Positions 9,759-24,189 of a stretch of 64,000 nucleotides of DNA are shown in pieces. The stretch's first letter is position 1. Each line of letters opens with the position of its first letter. Location: contig CM059625.1 in assembly GCA_030435675.1 (NCBI GenBank), forward strand, positions 10,168,001 to 10,232,000, read 5' to 3'. The DNA is from Steinernema hermaphroditum. Lineage: Eukaryota > Nematoda > Chromadorea > Rhabditida > Steinernematidae. Under the pieces are notes generated by a model that was not told the DNA's origin, searched no databases, and was given only the letters and a program-made list of their open reading frames with translations. The position numbers and the translations under genes are program-made.

Positions 9759-12675
9759 ATGTCGTTGTTACCTGGAAAAATGTCTGGCCGATGTTGGTGG
9801 TGTTACTACAAAACAGCCCGCACGATTGCACAACGAACGGCCACCTCGGAGTCGGCAACCTGTTTGAGTGATTTACAGCGTGATTGACCGCATCTGGCCG
9901 CCACAAAGACAGAGTGTTTTACGGACTGAGATATCGTACCCAATTCGTGAACAGCAATCAAGCAATTTGTTCCCATCGGATACTGTGACAGGGATTAGTC
10001 GGATTTGAACTAGCACCACTGACTTCTCAAAGGTCACTTCTGGGACAATGGCCACCTGGATTTCCGGAGATTATCGCTCACTTGTTGGACAAAATATCGC
10101 ACCACTGTGACGATCTCGACGAAATAGACGTCTCTGCCGATGTGCTAACATGTCTCGATGACCCCATGATCTCGTTGTGATCGTCAAAAACGGCGTGTGG
10201 ACTTGCCGGGGGCACCTATGGTTGGTGTTGGAAAGGAGCAAACAACAGTTGTGCGACACTCGCGGAGTCAATTCATTTAATCCCTTCGTCTTAATTCCCT
10301 CTTTATTTATAATTTTATATCAAAAGCCTCGATTATTTATCAAATATGGATCATAGTCTCGCACTTCTTACATAAACAATTCCCACGCGATACGGTAGTC
10401 GGTTGTTATTTTCGGTTATGCCAGCTTGACCAGTGCACCAGTCGCTGTCCGTAAATCCGCGACCTCATTAATGTCATAAGCGCTTAGTCTGATGATCCGC
10501 GAATCGGATACCGGTCACTTACGACGTTGCGCAGCCCTCGGCGATTGGGCTAATAACTGATGTGGCCAAATTGCGCGAAAGCTCGTTAACCGTGATCCTC
10601 GAGTAAACAACAATAAACACTTTTGCGTTCGATGACAATTATTATCGCTAAACGAGTTGAGGACAGAAAGCGGCGCCGTCCGTCCGAATGCGTTTCTTTA
10701 GCGGCGATTATGGCAAGAACGTCCGAAAATCCGCATACCATAACGGCGCGATAGCCGTTCGAAAGAGTGATTGTCCGTTTTTCGAATCGCATATACGGTT
10801 TCCCACGAATGTGAATAAAGTTTTTGTTGGCATGGAAGTACGGCCGATTTAGAATTGGCTATGCGCCGAAGGCAGTCGCTCGATTTGTTCATAAGACAAA
10901 AAGTTCCGAACATTTGTGTTAATGGAGAGCGAGATGGACGGTGGATGAAGAAACGGTCGTGATCGCGACGTGAGCGCTAATCGTTTGTTATTTCGCTGCG
11001 CCGCACGTGCCGAAGCGGACAATTAGCGGAACAATTAGGGACTGTAGGAATACCGCCACCGAGTGAGAAAAGCTTTTCGTTGTGCATAGTAGCGTTTTGT
11101 ATAAACATTAGCCTCACTGAAAGGCGCTTCGCACCTAGCGACATCAAACGGTGCGCGATGTAGGGGTCCTTTTGGGAATGCGCTTCCGTTAGTGCGAAAG
11201 TGTTAAGTGAACAAAACATTTTGTTTACCTATCTCTTTTGCAACTCTGCGCCAACGGATTTGGCTGAGAAACTGATTGTGAGAAGGCGAAAGTGGTGAAA
11301 TTAGCGAAGTGACGGCGGAATGACCTTCGACAGGCCGAAACGTCTGGTGAGCGGCATTGTCTCAGAGTGGCGAGATACGATACGCTTTAAGGAGCTCAAG
11401 TATTGACGGTTCTGGCGAACAGTAACCGCATTAAACAACAGACACCGCTTCATTTGTTTACGCTAATTATAGGAAAATATAACCGCCATGTGAAGCGGCG
11501 TCTGGCCGCCAGTTAGCCGTTAAAGTGACAAAAGACGTTAATCACCGTGGCTAATTAACAGAAGGTAATTTATGAGCTTGTAATGACTCATCCACCTGTG
11601 AACCTCTGCTCTGGCTTCGCGCTCACTTTGGTGTGCGTCGAACTGCGAATTATGTGCTTTAATTGAAAGTTGCCAGCAGAAAGTGGACGAAATGTATTTG
11701 CGATAATTTTGGCAATCTGTTTGACCGCAAAAACAGCGATTCGAATGTAAAGTCGAAAACAACTCTGTTTTCTTTGGAAGGAAATAATCCCTAAATTTAC
11801 CTCAATTATAACACTTCGCGAATGTATTTCCTGCCTTCTGTGTCGGAAACAGACGAAAGGACCCAAACACAGCCGTAAACCGCGATTTGCATCAGAATTC
11901 CATTTCTCCCTCCCCATTCGGTTGGTATCGGTCGAGAGACACTCGGTTCATTTCTTGTTGTCGTTAGCAAGGCGTTGTTTGAAAACAGAGCGTTTTGATG
12001 ACTCCTGTGGTGACAAGGAGCACGGTGCTTTGAAGGGTTGGAGCGTTTTCTCTCGAGGGCATGCTGTGCCATCAGTTGCTTCGTTGATTGATACGCGATG
12101 TTTAATGCGGCCGTAGACACCGATTCGGACAGGCGCTGTAGCTCATATCTGACAACTCATTTGTATAGGGTGACCTCCAGATTTTCAGTATTTTTCCATC
12201 TTTATCTTCCGCACATCGTAGAAATTAAATCTGTCCGTTGGTTTCAAGGCCTAAAACAGTCTGAATTGGTTGGCAAAACTCGATATTCGGATCCAAATTG
12301 CGTGCGAAGCTTCGAACAGATTCCGAGTTTCTCTAACAATTCCGACTGTCAGCTAACACCTTTCTTTTATTCTTCTGTATTTATGCACGAGCTGTCTATT
12401 TGTGTTGGAAAAGGTGAAACAATTTGCTGAACCCGCCCCTTTGTTAACAAGCATATCGGCGCTACGGTTGACGAGAGCGCCGCGACCATTGGCGCACTCC
12501 GTCTTCGCTCCTCCCCAAGCGCCGCCCCTTGTTGGAACACATCCACTACAAACATGTAATCACCGTGCTCAATCTGTTGGCCAAATTGACTCGCTTCCTT
12601 TGTTGCAAGAGGCAGCTCTGTTCACACAAGTTACCTCATCTCTCTTTAAGTGGTTCAACCCGTTCACGCTTCAGA
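9759..12675. other. Long non-coding interval upstream of the forkhead gene
   Basis: About 2.9 kb without a supportable exon on either strand. Open frames are short and lack splice partners. Its position directly upstream of a developmental transcription factor makes it the natural place for promoter and enhancer elements, which is inference only. Confidence 0.45.
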
Positions 12676-13611
<936 letters not shown>

Positions 13612-15267
13612 CCACATATGCCTTCTAGGGCACAAGTTCCGGATATACGAGTCTTGACACCTAGTTATGAGTTCAAAAGTCTTCTCAAATCTTTACATCG
13701 TTCCCTTCCGACGCCTGTGATATTTGCGAATCGCAACAATGCTTATTGCATATAGAAATGTGAATAAAACTGTAATATGCATTCGCTATACAAGTAGCTG
13801 CTCCTCTATGTTATTCCTTGAGATTAAAGTGCTGCAACATAGTCGGTTGTCCTAGCGCGGTTCCGACATAATTAAGGTATTAAGGAAGACACTCAAAGGA
13901 GCCGCTCGCATCGACTGCATCACCGTTCTCTTGATCCGCAAATGTTTCTTTAGAGAACCACCTGTCTACAGACGTACATCAAGAGCGTTCGTCCACTCGA
14001 ACGCGTCATTCCTTATTGTTTCGGTAGCAGATGAGGTGGATTTGCGGCGTTTTCAAACAGAGCTTCTGGGCTGCGGTCAGATTCCATTTGTAGTTTCGGT
14101 CCGCATCTAGTCGGTACTACAAAGCGGTGAACGTGATACTTTAATCCGCTAAATCTTCGCCAACGCCTCGACTCATTCGCTGTTGACCTACGGCATTTGA
14201 TGTCGGTCACTCAAAGGACAGGTGATCGACGTCAATCGGACGTATTGAGACTCACCATCCCTCCTACCACTTATACACTCAGTTCGTTGGATCGACAGAA
14301 TTTGACCCACGGTCTGTGTCGCTTTAGCAGACCTGAGCATCTGTTTTCCACACGTTGTCCAAATAAACAAATAGGAAACAAATAAAGAAAGAGAACTTTT
14401 CATCTGAAGACACTTGGCCGACATAGGCTGAAATTTTTGCTTTACCTGTGTAGTACAAAATTCTTCATAACGAAATTTGTTATTAAAATCTTTAACTCGA
14501 ATTCCGACTCCTGCCTTTGCTATCCTGACTGAATGTGAGATGCAAATTGGTATCTTTCGGCACGAGATCATCAGCACTTGCGGTCCAATCCAGAATTGTG
14601 TCAAATGTCACTAATCTGTTCTCTCTTTCGACGATGGGAAAGGGCTGAGCCAGAACGTCACGAAGGTGTAAATCGGCTCTCGATCGTGATTGCGCAGCGG
14701 GACGCCTATTCGGTATGCTAATCAAAGAGGACGTCCTCAGGTGGCCTTTGTTTCGACATGGTCAGTTCATTCCGCGGCTCCTCTCAAGCTACCGTTCTTG
14801 CGCAACATTATCAAAGCAGCGCCAATCCTAACCATTGGCCGCAGCTATTCATGACTTGTTTTCAATCGTATTCAGGGTGAATTCTAAGAGATACGGTCGC
14901 CTTTACTTCAATCCAATTATTTTATCGTCTAAAAAGTTGTCTTTGAACATCAGAAGACAGCAAAATCTATTATTATTTGAAAAAGTGTTTACGATCTTGA
15001 AAAATTACCCATATATGGATGCGCTGAATGATTCACGTTTTATTGTGACTGTATTGATTTGCTTTAAATGTTGAGTTTGGTGCCTTCCCTCGTTCGAAAA
15101 TGTCCAGGTTTGATTTATAGATGTGGTAACTGCTCCATTTGTCAGATCTCACATGAAAATGATGTTTTTATTAATTTTTTGCTTGAGCGTGATATGTTTA
15201 GTACAATATGAAGAATAGATCTAGGGAAAAACCGTATGGTATAAGCTGCGACTAGGAGGGGAAACAA
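13612..15267. other. Intergenic between forkhead gene and CED-8/XKR gene
   Basis: Contains the forkhead 3' UTR region and no recognised gene. The minus-strand open frame at 14188-14604 has no family signature and no convincing splice context. Confidence 0.4.
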
Positions 15268-17002
15268 TTATTGCTCGTTCGACTTGGTGGGATCAGCAAA
15301 ACCTTCCGGTACGACCACACGTATATTGGCAGACAATGGTTCCAAAGGCAACGCGGAGTCTTCCTGGTCGTTGGCGCGCCCTACGGCGATTGAAGGCACA
15401 CGTCGACTGGGATGACAACAGCCATAGTACGCCGCCATGAAAGTGATTCCAAGAACGAAGCTCATGGCACAAAAGATTGAAATTTGACACTTGTATGGAA
15501 AATTAAAACTGTCGTTGAAAATCGATGCGGTTAAAATAATCTGAAAAGGGTATAAAGAAGATTGTGCGCACAAATACGAAGAAGAACTTACACCATTTTC
15601 AATGGCCTCAATTGAATACGCAATCACGTATCTCCACTTTGTGTGGCCTTCCGTCATGTTGAAGGGTGCGAAGGTGTGAATAAGGCTATTAATGAAGACA
15701 AGCCCACATTCTGTTGCAGGGGATATAAATTTGTGCTCTATGGTCTAAATATACTATTTAGATAAATGACAAATAAGCCCAACATACCTGCAGTCTCATT
15801 ATATGCAACAGGGAAATAAGCATGTGTATCAACACGAAGAGAACTGTCCAATACCCGTAGCACAAGATGAAGAACACTATACATATAAATCGGGGTAAGA
15901 TAGTGAAGTAACGCCACATAATCTTAACACCACAACGTTATCAGAAAAGAAAGTTGTACACGCACCTGCATAGCAGTCTCCCATAACTCCATGTTCGCTT
16001 TATCCGGCCGGGTTATCCTTAACGTTCTGTGCTGAACACTGATGGAATAGGAAACCGATAGGACAGAGAGTGCCGTCGACGCTAGTTGCGCGTACACTGA
16101 AATCATACGAATATCTTTTAGCCTTCAAAGATTGAAACATACAAAACAGAGGCAAAGGATGGCCGCTTCGCTCTGTGTGATATCTCCAAAAATAATTGGC
16201 TGCAAGAAAGCCTTGAACAACTAGTTGCGGCACTGACTCCAGGAACGCTTCGAAAAATCGTAATAAAGAAGCATCACGATCGGCCGAAATCATTCGACAA
16301 AACCAGCGAAGTCTCAATTCCTCGGCGGCCTCATCCAATGGTGGAGTTCTGCGAAACTGGATTCCGCTGTAGATAGCTTCTGCATACCATCTAACTGGTC
16401 CAAGCTGGAAAAATACGGTAAGACCAAGTTTGTAGCTAAACTAAATACCTGAAAGATGGACGCCAACATCCACAGCGTCTTTCTTCTCGAAGCCTTCTTA
16501 TCGACGATCTGCTGTCTTTCGATTCGTCGATTTTCGTCATATCTCCAAAATAGGTAAGACATCAAATTCAAAAGAAGAGAAGGGACGACTATGAATAAAG
16601 ACACGATTAAAGCTGCAAACACCTAAAGATATCAATGTCATTCAGTTAATCTTAGGAAGGGCTTACCCGGTCGTTGATATAGTGGTAATAAGCTATGAAA
16701 CAATCGCTGAGGATATCGAAAATGTAAGTTAAAATAGCTACGAAGTAGAAGAATATGTCTCGTCGGCGAACATAGAGTACCGTCGGCAGTTTATCAGGAA
16801 TATCGAGCTCTTCCGTGCCATCCCGACTTCGTTCACTACCTTCTACAGCTGATTCGCATTTGTACGTGAAGTATGGATCAAATTCTGCGAGATACAGCAG
16901 CTTCGCTTCCTTCGGGACCACTAGCTTCGAGAAGCCACCGCCAATCGAATGTCCCAGCCGTGTTTGCGCCACTTTGCATCGATCCCAAACAGTCAGCGCC
17001 AT
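15268..17002 (-). CDS. ced-8: CED-8 / XK-related (XKR) membrane protein
   Basis: XKR family: plasma-membrane proteins that, in C. elegans CED-8 and mammalian Xkr8, promote phosphatidylserine exposure on dying cells after caspase cleavage. Exons: 17002-16667, 16622-16449, 16404-16143, 16096-15966, 15922-15788, 15744-15592, 15540-15268. Every junction is in phase; product 487 aa, close to the 458 aa of C. elegans CED-8. Seen: a cytoplasmic N-terminus of about 90 aa, a first membrane segment FFYFVAILTYIFDILSDCFIAYYHY with the family's D-x-x-S-D, then LLNLMSYLFWR, the core FFEAFLESVPQLVVQGF (the highly conserved E-S-x-P-Q-L of XKRs), several more helices including the WTVLFVLIHMLISLLHI exon, and a polar C-terminus. 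Intron 3 is only 46 bp. It stands head-to-head with TMEM87, start codons 692 bp apart. Whether an N-terminal caspase site exists cannot be judged here. Paralogues within the XKR family are possible. Confidence 0.9.
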
Positions 17003-17694
17003 GACGCGCGGATTCTACGTCATCTATTGGCGGTAAACCTTTACAGAAGAGACTGTGCTTCGTTCTATCAGCTGATGGGCCATATGAAGCCGCGCTCGCG
17101 ACTGCGCGTTCAGGTTACGCGTTGCGGAACTGCATGACTCGTTGCATTGCATTTGCCGACCACCCAGCAACCGCGATGCCATATGCGATCGGTGAATTTT
17201 TTCGCGAATTCTGATATGCATCGCGGGATGACTGTGTGCGGAAGAAAACTGTTTTCAGAAAAGTTCTTTCGTGAGAGGCGGTATTTCCTTCAGTGCCAGT
17301 TTCTTTTTTTTGCGTTCAAATCTTGCGCTTTCTTTTCATACCGATCCATATCGTCGCACGCCTAGTGTTTACTCACAATTCCTCATGAAATACTGTGTTT
17401 TCCCAGAATGAATACATCTTCCTGTCGAAGGACAGATTAGATCTTGCCTGTGATCACGACTGTCTTGAGTTAACGGCGCAAATTACAGACTTGTGCTTGC
17501 CACGTCATGTCATTTGGTATGTCTTTCGTGTTTATTCTGCCAGGATCGTTAGGCTAAACAAAATTATTCTCAATATGGTCAACTTATACGTATACATCAA
17601 TGCTTGTGGCGTGTCTATGGCAACGTACCCCTCATCTCACGTCTTAGTGTGTTTTCTTTTAGGTGTCGTGATATGTTATTCTGCTAGTTCAAGC

Positions 17695-19858
17695 ATGTCT
17701 CCAACCGTTTTATATCCAATTACTTGGCTGCTGGTGGCGCAGAGTATTGCTGCTAATCTTCTGATTCCTGGCATTATGCACGACAATATAGTTCTAAAGA
17801 AGGACACGGTATGTCTGCTGCGAGAGATCATTGTATTCACGGTTTTCTAGAATGAGTTCCTTGGTTTTCCTCAAGCTGCCTTAAAAGGCACAGAAGTGGA
17901 GATCAAACTCGAATGCGAAGGTCAGGTGGATACCAAGTTTACGGTGCAGTATGTAATACGCAGTTCACCGTGTGACAAGGAGTTCTTTGATATCCGTCGG
18001 CAGAATAGTGTTCGAGAGCTGCTGGTAAATGAACAAACAGATTTTTGCTGATCTTTGGGAACAATTTAGAACTTTTATTTTGATGAAGCGAACAAGATCC
18101 CTGAAGGTTTCCACTACGACCAGATACTTTATTACAAATCAAAATCACAAGTAATAAATTGCAAGGAATCGCACGGTGTCATTTGGCTGAGTCCCGAAAA
18201 TCCACCGGTTCCCATGGGCATTGTAAATGTCACTCAGGTAAAAATTTCTTTATTTTATTTGCTACTTTCTTTTACAAGTTTAGCAAGGAGGAGGTAGAAA
18301 AAGAAGAGAGGCTTATCCGGGAATCAATGGAAACACAATTGATGGAGGAGCAAAGAATACATTATCGTACGTTTCCATTTCTCCAATTCAAGTGCTTACC
18401 TCATCTTCTAGCTCATGGCATCCTATTCAATCACTTCCGATGGATGGTATTTATTTCCTGGTGCTTAAGTTTTCTGGAGTCGATCTTCCAACGGCCACAT
18501 CAAACTACAGTTTGAGTATCGATGTTCAGTGGCGGGGCCCTGAAGGCTTTCTTAGTGCAATCGATTATCCTTTACTCGGGTTTTACACATTCATGTGCTT
18601 CTTTTACATCATTTTGGCTATCGTATGGCTCTTTGCTTGCTTGAAGCACTGGAAGGATCTACTCCGTATTCAGTATTGGATCGGTGAGTGTTGCTAACGA
18701 ATAATCTCGCAATATGTCGCATAATGTTCAGGAGCCGTCATAATGATTGGCATGATCGAAAAAGCCCTTTTCCTGGCGGAGTACACTAACATGAACGATA
18801 CTGGAAAGTCTGTTGATGGTCTTATTGAGGTAAAATCGACGAATAGAATGTTGTTACGTTCATTATTTAGGTTGCCGAATTGTTCTCTTGCTTCAAAAGA
18901 ACAATGTCGCGTGTCCTCATCATTATTGTATCAGTGGGTTTCGGCGTAGTCAAACCCCGTTTGGGCTCCACCATGAACCAAATTGCTGGAGTCGGTTTCG
19001 TCTATTTTGTCTTGTGTTCTATTGAGGGCTTGTCTCGCGTGTCGAGGGTAAGATTCGTTGTTTGAACCACAGATTGAACGCTCATCTTTATTACAGAGAC
19101 ATGTTGAGGGAGCTAAGCAAAAACAGGCTGCCGCTCTTCCACTTGTAATCGTTGAGGTAGTGATTTTCTACTGGATTTTCACAAGCCTTACGAATACTAT
19201 GCGGACTTTGCGCATGCGACGAAATGTTATTAAGCTCAATCTTTACCGTCACTTCACGAACGTTTTGGGTTTTGCCATGATTGCATCGCTTGTATTTATG
19301 GTTTGGTCGCTCTATGCTCATACGTTCCAGCGTTGCTCTGCTGACTGGAAAGAGATGTGAGTTTCCAAAGGATCGGGCCGTTACTTATTCCGTATTCTAG
19401 GTGGGTGGATGCTGCTTTTTGGCATGTGTTGTTCTGCACCATTCTCGTTGTTATTATGTTCCTTTGGAGACCGTCAACGAACAACGTCCGTTACGCGTTC
19501 ACCCCTCTGCTTGATGATTCTGAAGATGAGAATGATGGTAAGTGAGAGAATGCACGATTTGTGCTTAAATCTGTTTCCAGATGAACTCTTCAATAGTCAG
19601 TCACCCATGTTTGATCTCGTTAAACAAAGAAACATCACAACGGAAGGCGAGGACATTGAAATGAAAGCCGCTGCGATAAAAACGCATGATGAAGCTTTGG
19701 AGGTAACTTTATTTGCCATGTTCACGGTAACAGAGGTCTTTCAGGAGGATTTAAAATGGATTGATAACAATATCGCTATGTCGTTTGCGGATCATATGCT
19801 TGCCGATGATGAGGACGAAAAGGAACGGGCTGATATGGAGAGGTCAAAAATGCTGTAA
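17695..19858 (+). CDS. TMEM87-family Golgi seven-TM protein
   Basis: TMEM87/GOST family: an extracellular or lumenal GOLD-like domain followed by seven helices; implicated in endosome-to-Golgi transport and, for TMEM87A, mechanosensitive currents. Exons: 17695-17808, 17851-18024, 18070-18237, 18284-18366, 18412-18683, 18732-18829, 18871-19047, 19097-19356, 19401-19537, 19581-19702, 19745-19858. All ten junctions agree in phase; 572 aa (human TMEM87A 555). The start was set at 17695 because it gives a signal peptide ([19 protein letters not shown]); longer upstream in-frame ATGs exist. Diagnostic strings: [77 protein letters not shown]. The C-terminal [10 protein letters not shown] and final ERSKML also match the family (human ends ERSKME). 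AATAAA near 19934. Convergent with nicastrin. Confidence 0.95.
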
Positions 19859-20232
19859 AGTAGATGCGAGACGTAATAATTTATGTAAGAGTTACACGGG
19901 ATGAGACGCGCAGATCCATTATTTATAAATTAAAATAAATTTGTTCAACATTTCGGCTTGATTTGCTTGACAACCATTTGTATATTTTAGTGAATGGTTG
20001 GACAGATAGGACTGGAATTGTGGCTCTCGTTGCATATTGCGACATCAGAGCCAGTCGATGTCACAGTTGAATTCAATCATTCGTCATGTGACTAACAAGG
20101 GGGAAAAGTGAAACTTTTGAATGTTTCTGGGTAGCAATTATTCAGTTCCAAGGTGCTTTATGCAAGTTAACAAACATAGAGATCAAAGGTACAGTATGCC
20201 CGATTTTGTGTTATGAACATTCAGTAGTCCTT

Positions 20233-22962
20233 TTACAAGGCAGCGTCATTCCTTACAGGTCCTGATTCAAACCACATTTCGTCTGCTTTCCAGGCAACAA
20301 TTGTAGACAATACCAGCACAACCGCAGCCACCACTATAGCTAGTGGCCAATCGTCGGAAGCCACCAAGAACAATGTTAATTTAGGTGGCTGCCAAACAGA
20401 TTCGGTCCAAGTCGAATAGCGATTTGTTGACCAGTCATAGTCTGCAACGAACATAATCAAGGAACCGCTGTATTGCACTGCTCACCTTCCATTTCGAAAG
20501 CAGGCGACTTTGCTTTGGTCAAATATGTGCTACTCCGGTAGCAGAAGGAAGCGTTTCGAGAAGCATCGTATAACCACACGTATCGATACACCTAACGAAA
20601 AGAGAGTTGTGTGAGGGAAATAAAGATTATAACGCACATTTTGTTCGAGATTAAGGGCTTCACACTGCTCGGCGGAGGTGATGTTTTTTGTGGGCTTTGT
20701 TGTGCCTACTGCCTGTACGAGCAACATACCAACTAAGGTCTTCACAAGGTTTATGTAACCAGTGCTCGTTCCCGTATATACACGCTTTTCTAAACAGTTT
20801 TCCTTACTACAAAATAAGATATTTTTGTTACCGTCAATATTCAGTGCGTCTTTGCTGTCACTTAACAGATCTCTGAACATTTTACATGTATGCCAGTTTT
20901 CGGAGTAGATGAAGCAGTCAATCAGAATATCAACCTGAAAGGGGCGCAAATGATAGAAATGAAGGCCTTTTGCTCCAACATACGTAAGTTCCATTGATCG
21001 AAAAATCGGATCGCAACGTGGTGTAGTCAGAACTGTTAAAAACGAATCCCAGGGATGCATGGAGAGCTGATGAGGCAAGAGCTTTGATCTGTGCTGCCAG
21101 CTGCTCCTTATCTGCCGGGGTTATGCGATCACTCATGGAATTGACAGCGCTACAAGCAATGTTAATTTGACGGAGTGCAATAATTTCGCAATAATTTCTT
21201 ACTTGTACTGATACCTGCTGTTAAAAGACGAAATCACAACACATGGTATCGAAGCATTTTCCCTCAAAAAGGAATGGCAGCTTGAAGGAGGTACTTGAGA
21301 CAGCTGTGTCGGTTCTTCGTAGACAATGTTTACATTCTCGGTACCATTTTTCGCAGCATAGGCAATAGCATCAACCTGTAGCACACAACGATGAAAAATA
21401 AATCCCAAAAGTAAACCAACAATGTCTTTTTGGGTGATGTATGAATTCCAATCGGTGTGCACATAATATGTTCTATCCTTGACGGCAAAGATCTGCTGCA
21501 ACTCCATAACGACAGCAATGTTTGTTATATTGATTGGTCGTAGATTCCGATCGTAATCCATGTTATAAGGTGCTGGGAACCTCTTGTGCTGCATGTCCCA
21601 AACAGCTCTACTGCTGCCAATATATCCGAGACTCTCCTAAGAACCGACATTAAAACTTTACTACAGCTCCATCTTACGCCATTGAAGAAACCAAACATAA
21701 GATGACGACGATGTTTCTGAGCTTCTTTGATGAACAGGTCCATCTTTTTACCTACTGCTTCACTAACGGCTAGAGATGCTATTAAGGAGGTTAAAACAGA
21801 GACATCGCCGCCCGAATCTGTGGTCAGCGCACTGAAGGCATCCATCTAAATCAAATTACTGAAGCCATGTTGGTGAAAGAAACACACCCTTGCAGCAAGA
21901 AGGAACACTTCCACGGGGTCAGTGTCTGTTATTTCCATTGGGGGAAGTACAGAGATTACGTTCTCATCCTCGATGGGATCGCAAAGATGGGAGCTGAAAG
22001 ACATGGTGATATCGAAATCGATGTCGCCAGACTACCTGCTTTGAGAAAATCCTCCAAAGAGCGTTTCTCGTCGCGCACAAGTTCTTGCATCGCCTGCGCT
22101 GAGCATAAACTGCGTTAGCTTAGCATAACAGAACGGGGGGTGAATTTCTCGACTGTTTGGATCGGGTAGGTTGAATTTTCTGTAACACTAGAGGAAAGGA
22201 TTGTTTTCATAGTTGTTGAGAAATGGATGGTTACATTGTCATTGATGATTTGGACGTCGGACTGATTTTCAACATGGAACATGGGTTTATTCCAGTTAAG
22301 AAAGCGGAATCCTGCTGGATGGATGGCGTGATTCTGATTCCATTGTGTGTTCGTTTTGTATGCAGCTACAAAACGTATCGAAATTTACCCAGTGGAAGGA
22401 AGTTATTACTTACAAAACCCTTCATTGGGGCACGACGCATCTTCGGAGAGTATTTTTGCATGAGGCGAAAATCTCTCAGTAAGGATGATTCCTTTAACTA
22501 CGGTGGAGCTCCGAAGTATTTCAACAGACTTTCTAGAAAGGGGCTAGTTACAGAAAGCTAAGCATCATTTCCTACCGTTGAAGATCAGAAAATTTGGCGA
22601 CAACAATGAAGTTGTAGCAGCGATCGCCTCTCTTGCACAATTCTTCGTAATATTCAATTGTCTCTATGTCTTCCAGATAAAGGACAATTCCCATATTGCC
22701 GTCTTGATCTGCTGAACACAGTAAAAACGATTTGGACAAGAATTACATTACAAGGCCTTACACTGACAACCCGTCTGATGTGTCCCATTGAGCAGCTGAT
22801 AGCAGATGTGAAATCCGTCGAGTTCAACGCTAACTTGTTCGGTAACACGCTCATACAAACCCAAGGTCCCTGCAAGAAATCAGTAAAAGATAAACAACCT
22901 TGTTGAGTCATCTTCCAACCGTGAATTATAAGAAGGAAAAGAAGAAGATCGGCAATCCCCAT
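20233..22962 (-). CDS. aph-2: Nicastrin, gamma-secretase subunit
   Basis: Type I membrane glycoprotein that gates substrates into gamma-secretase (with presenilin, APH-1, PEN-2), which cleaves Notch and other membrane stubs. Exons: 22962-22920, 22869-22762, 22711-22576, 22532-22414, 22365-22235, 22187-22036, 21993-21888, 21845-21678, 21636-21421, 21375-21203, 21149-20984, 20934-20638, 20591-20486, 20441-20233. All junctions agree; 709 aa, the same length as human nicastrin. Seen: signal peptide MGIADLLLFLLIIHG; LLNGTHQTGCQ; the DASCPNEGF and TQWN blocks; conserved cysteines (CYRKF..., FCYAKL, ARTCAR, LCDP); aminopeptidase-like core with the gatekeeping Glu in FFNGESLGYIGSSR; many N-x-S/T sites; STNRYSTWTESVW before the single TM (PLAIVVAAVVLVLSTIVAW). 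The 45-bp intron 21376-21420 is in frame and stop-free. Gene symbol is the C. elegans ortholog name. Confidence 0.96.
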
Positions 22963-24189
22963 TGTTGCTTACGGGATCTTGCGATCCTCTTGCGTTGCTT
23001 CAATAGGTCTGGTGCGTTCAGTAAAATCCACGATTGTCAGAAAAAAGCGATGCGCTTCAAAATAACTCGAGGAAGTATTCGCACGCAAAAGTTAAACGCG
23101 GAAAGGAATATGTCAGGGTGTTCGTGTCGAGACCATGGTAAACGGCATTGATGATAGACGTTCCAAATTATCTCCTTGCGATTTAGGGGCTTAAAGTCCC
23201 GGCGATGTCGTAAGAAAACTCTCTCTCAGAAGGATAAGGACAGTTGACTGATTATTCAGTTTCTCTCGTTCTGCTTCTGGGAAATTTCTGTTGCGTCCTT
23301 ATATTTGCTGTCCATTCTTATGGACAACGGAAATACAGTAGTACATTTAAAGTGGAAATTCCTCTGCCCCGAAAGCTGTTTCTTTGCGAGTGATAAAGAT
23401 AATTGAAATTTGTGCAAAGCATGAAGACTCTCGGAAGATCACAGAGATTCTCAAATGTAAACAACTCTGCCAATGAATTTTTTACATGACACGTACTTGA
23501 CTGACATGCCAGCAGATTCTCAAATTCGCCTTTAGGCTATTTTGAATTCTGTTTGTCTCAACGTCCTCAATTCCAGTCCTTAGTACAGATCTGGCCTTCT
23601 CATAGTACTTCATATACTCTACACTGCGAAAAGGTGTTTTTCTTTTGTCAGACTGGCTGTGGTCTTTCGTTGAAACGCTTCTTTGTCAATGGCTTATAAT
23701 GTTGGGGATTATGCGTATGTATCGTACTCGCGTAGAATTCGATGGCGAATCTCGGCTTCTCACTTTTTTTTGGCCCGAAATGATCTTTTGACTTGGTGAA
23801 AAAAAGTTTCCGTTGCCGTTAGAGCAAATTACCTTCATTGGCGGTAGTGACGCCTTCGTCAGAACACCGTAATGACGCTTGAAAGCGGCTAAACAAAATG
23901 TCAGAGAACACTGTGACCCACAACTTATTGTAAAAAGGATGGTCTTTCTTTTAGCTACGCTACGAACTCGTTTCGGTCCTCGTCCAATTTTTAAGGATGT
24001 CCTTTGACTCTTCAACAACGAAAATTTCTTTTTTGAATAGCTAAGGAACGAAGTTGTTAGCCAACGTCCGTCAGCGCCCTTTTAGCGATCTTCCTTCGAT
24101 CATTGGCCTATCCCTGCTATAAATATGCGTCTCGTTTCTGCACTATTGCTTTTTCAAAAAAAAATGTTAAACGATTTATTACTCTTTGT
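22963..24189. other. Intergenic upstream of nicastrin
   Basis: About 1.2 kb. No exon chain was recognised; the minus frame at 23686-24018 shows nothing familiar. Likely holds the nicastrin promoter. Confidence 0.4.

Noticed and set aside
22223..22561. 112-codon plus-strand open frame
   Set aside because: Lies antisense over nicastrin exons 4-5, which are well supported by family alignment.
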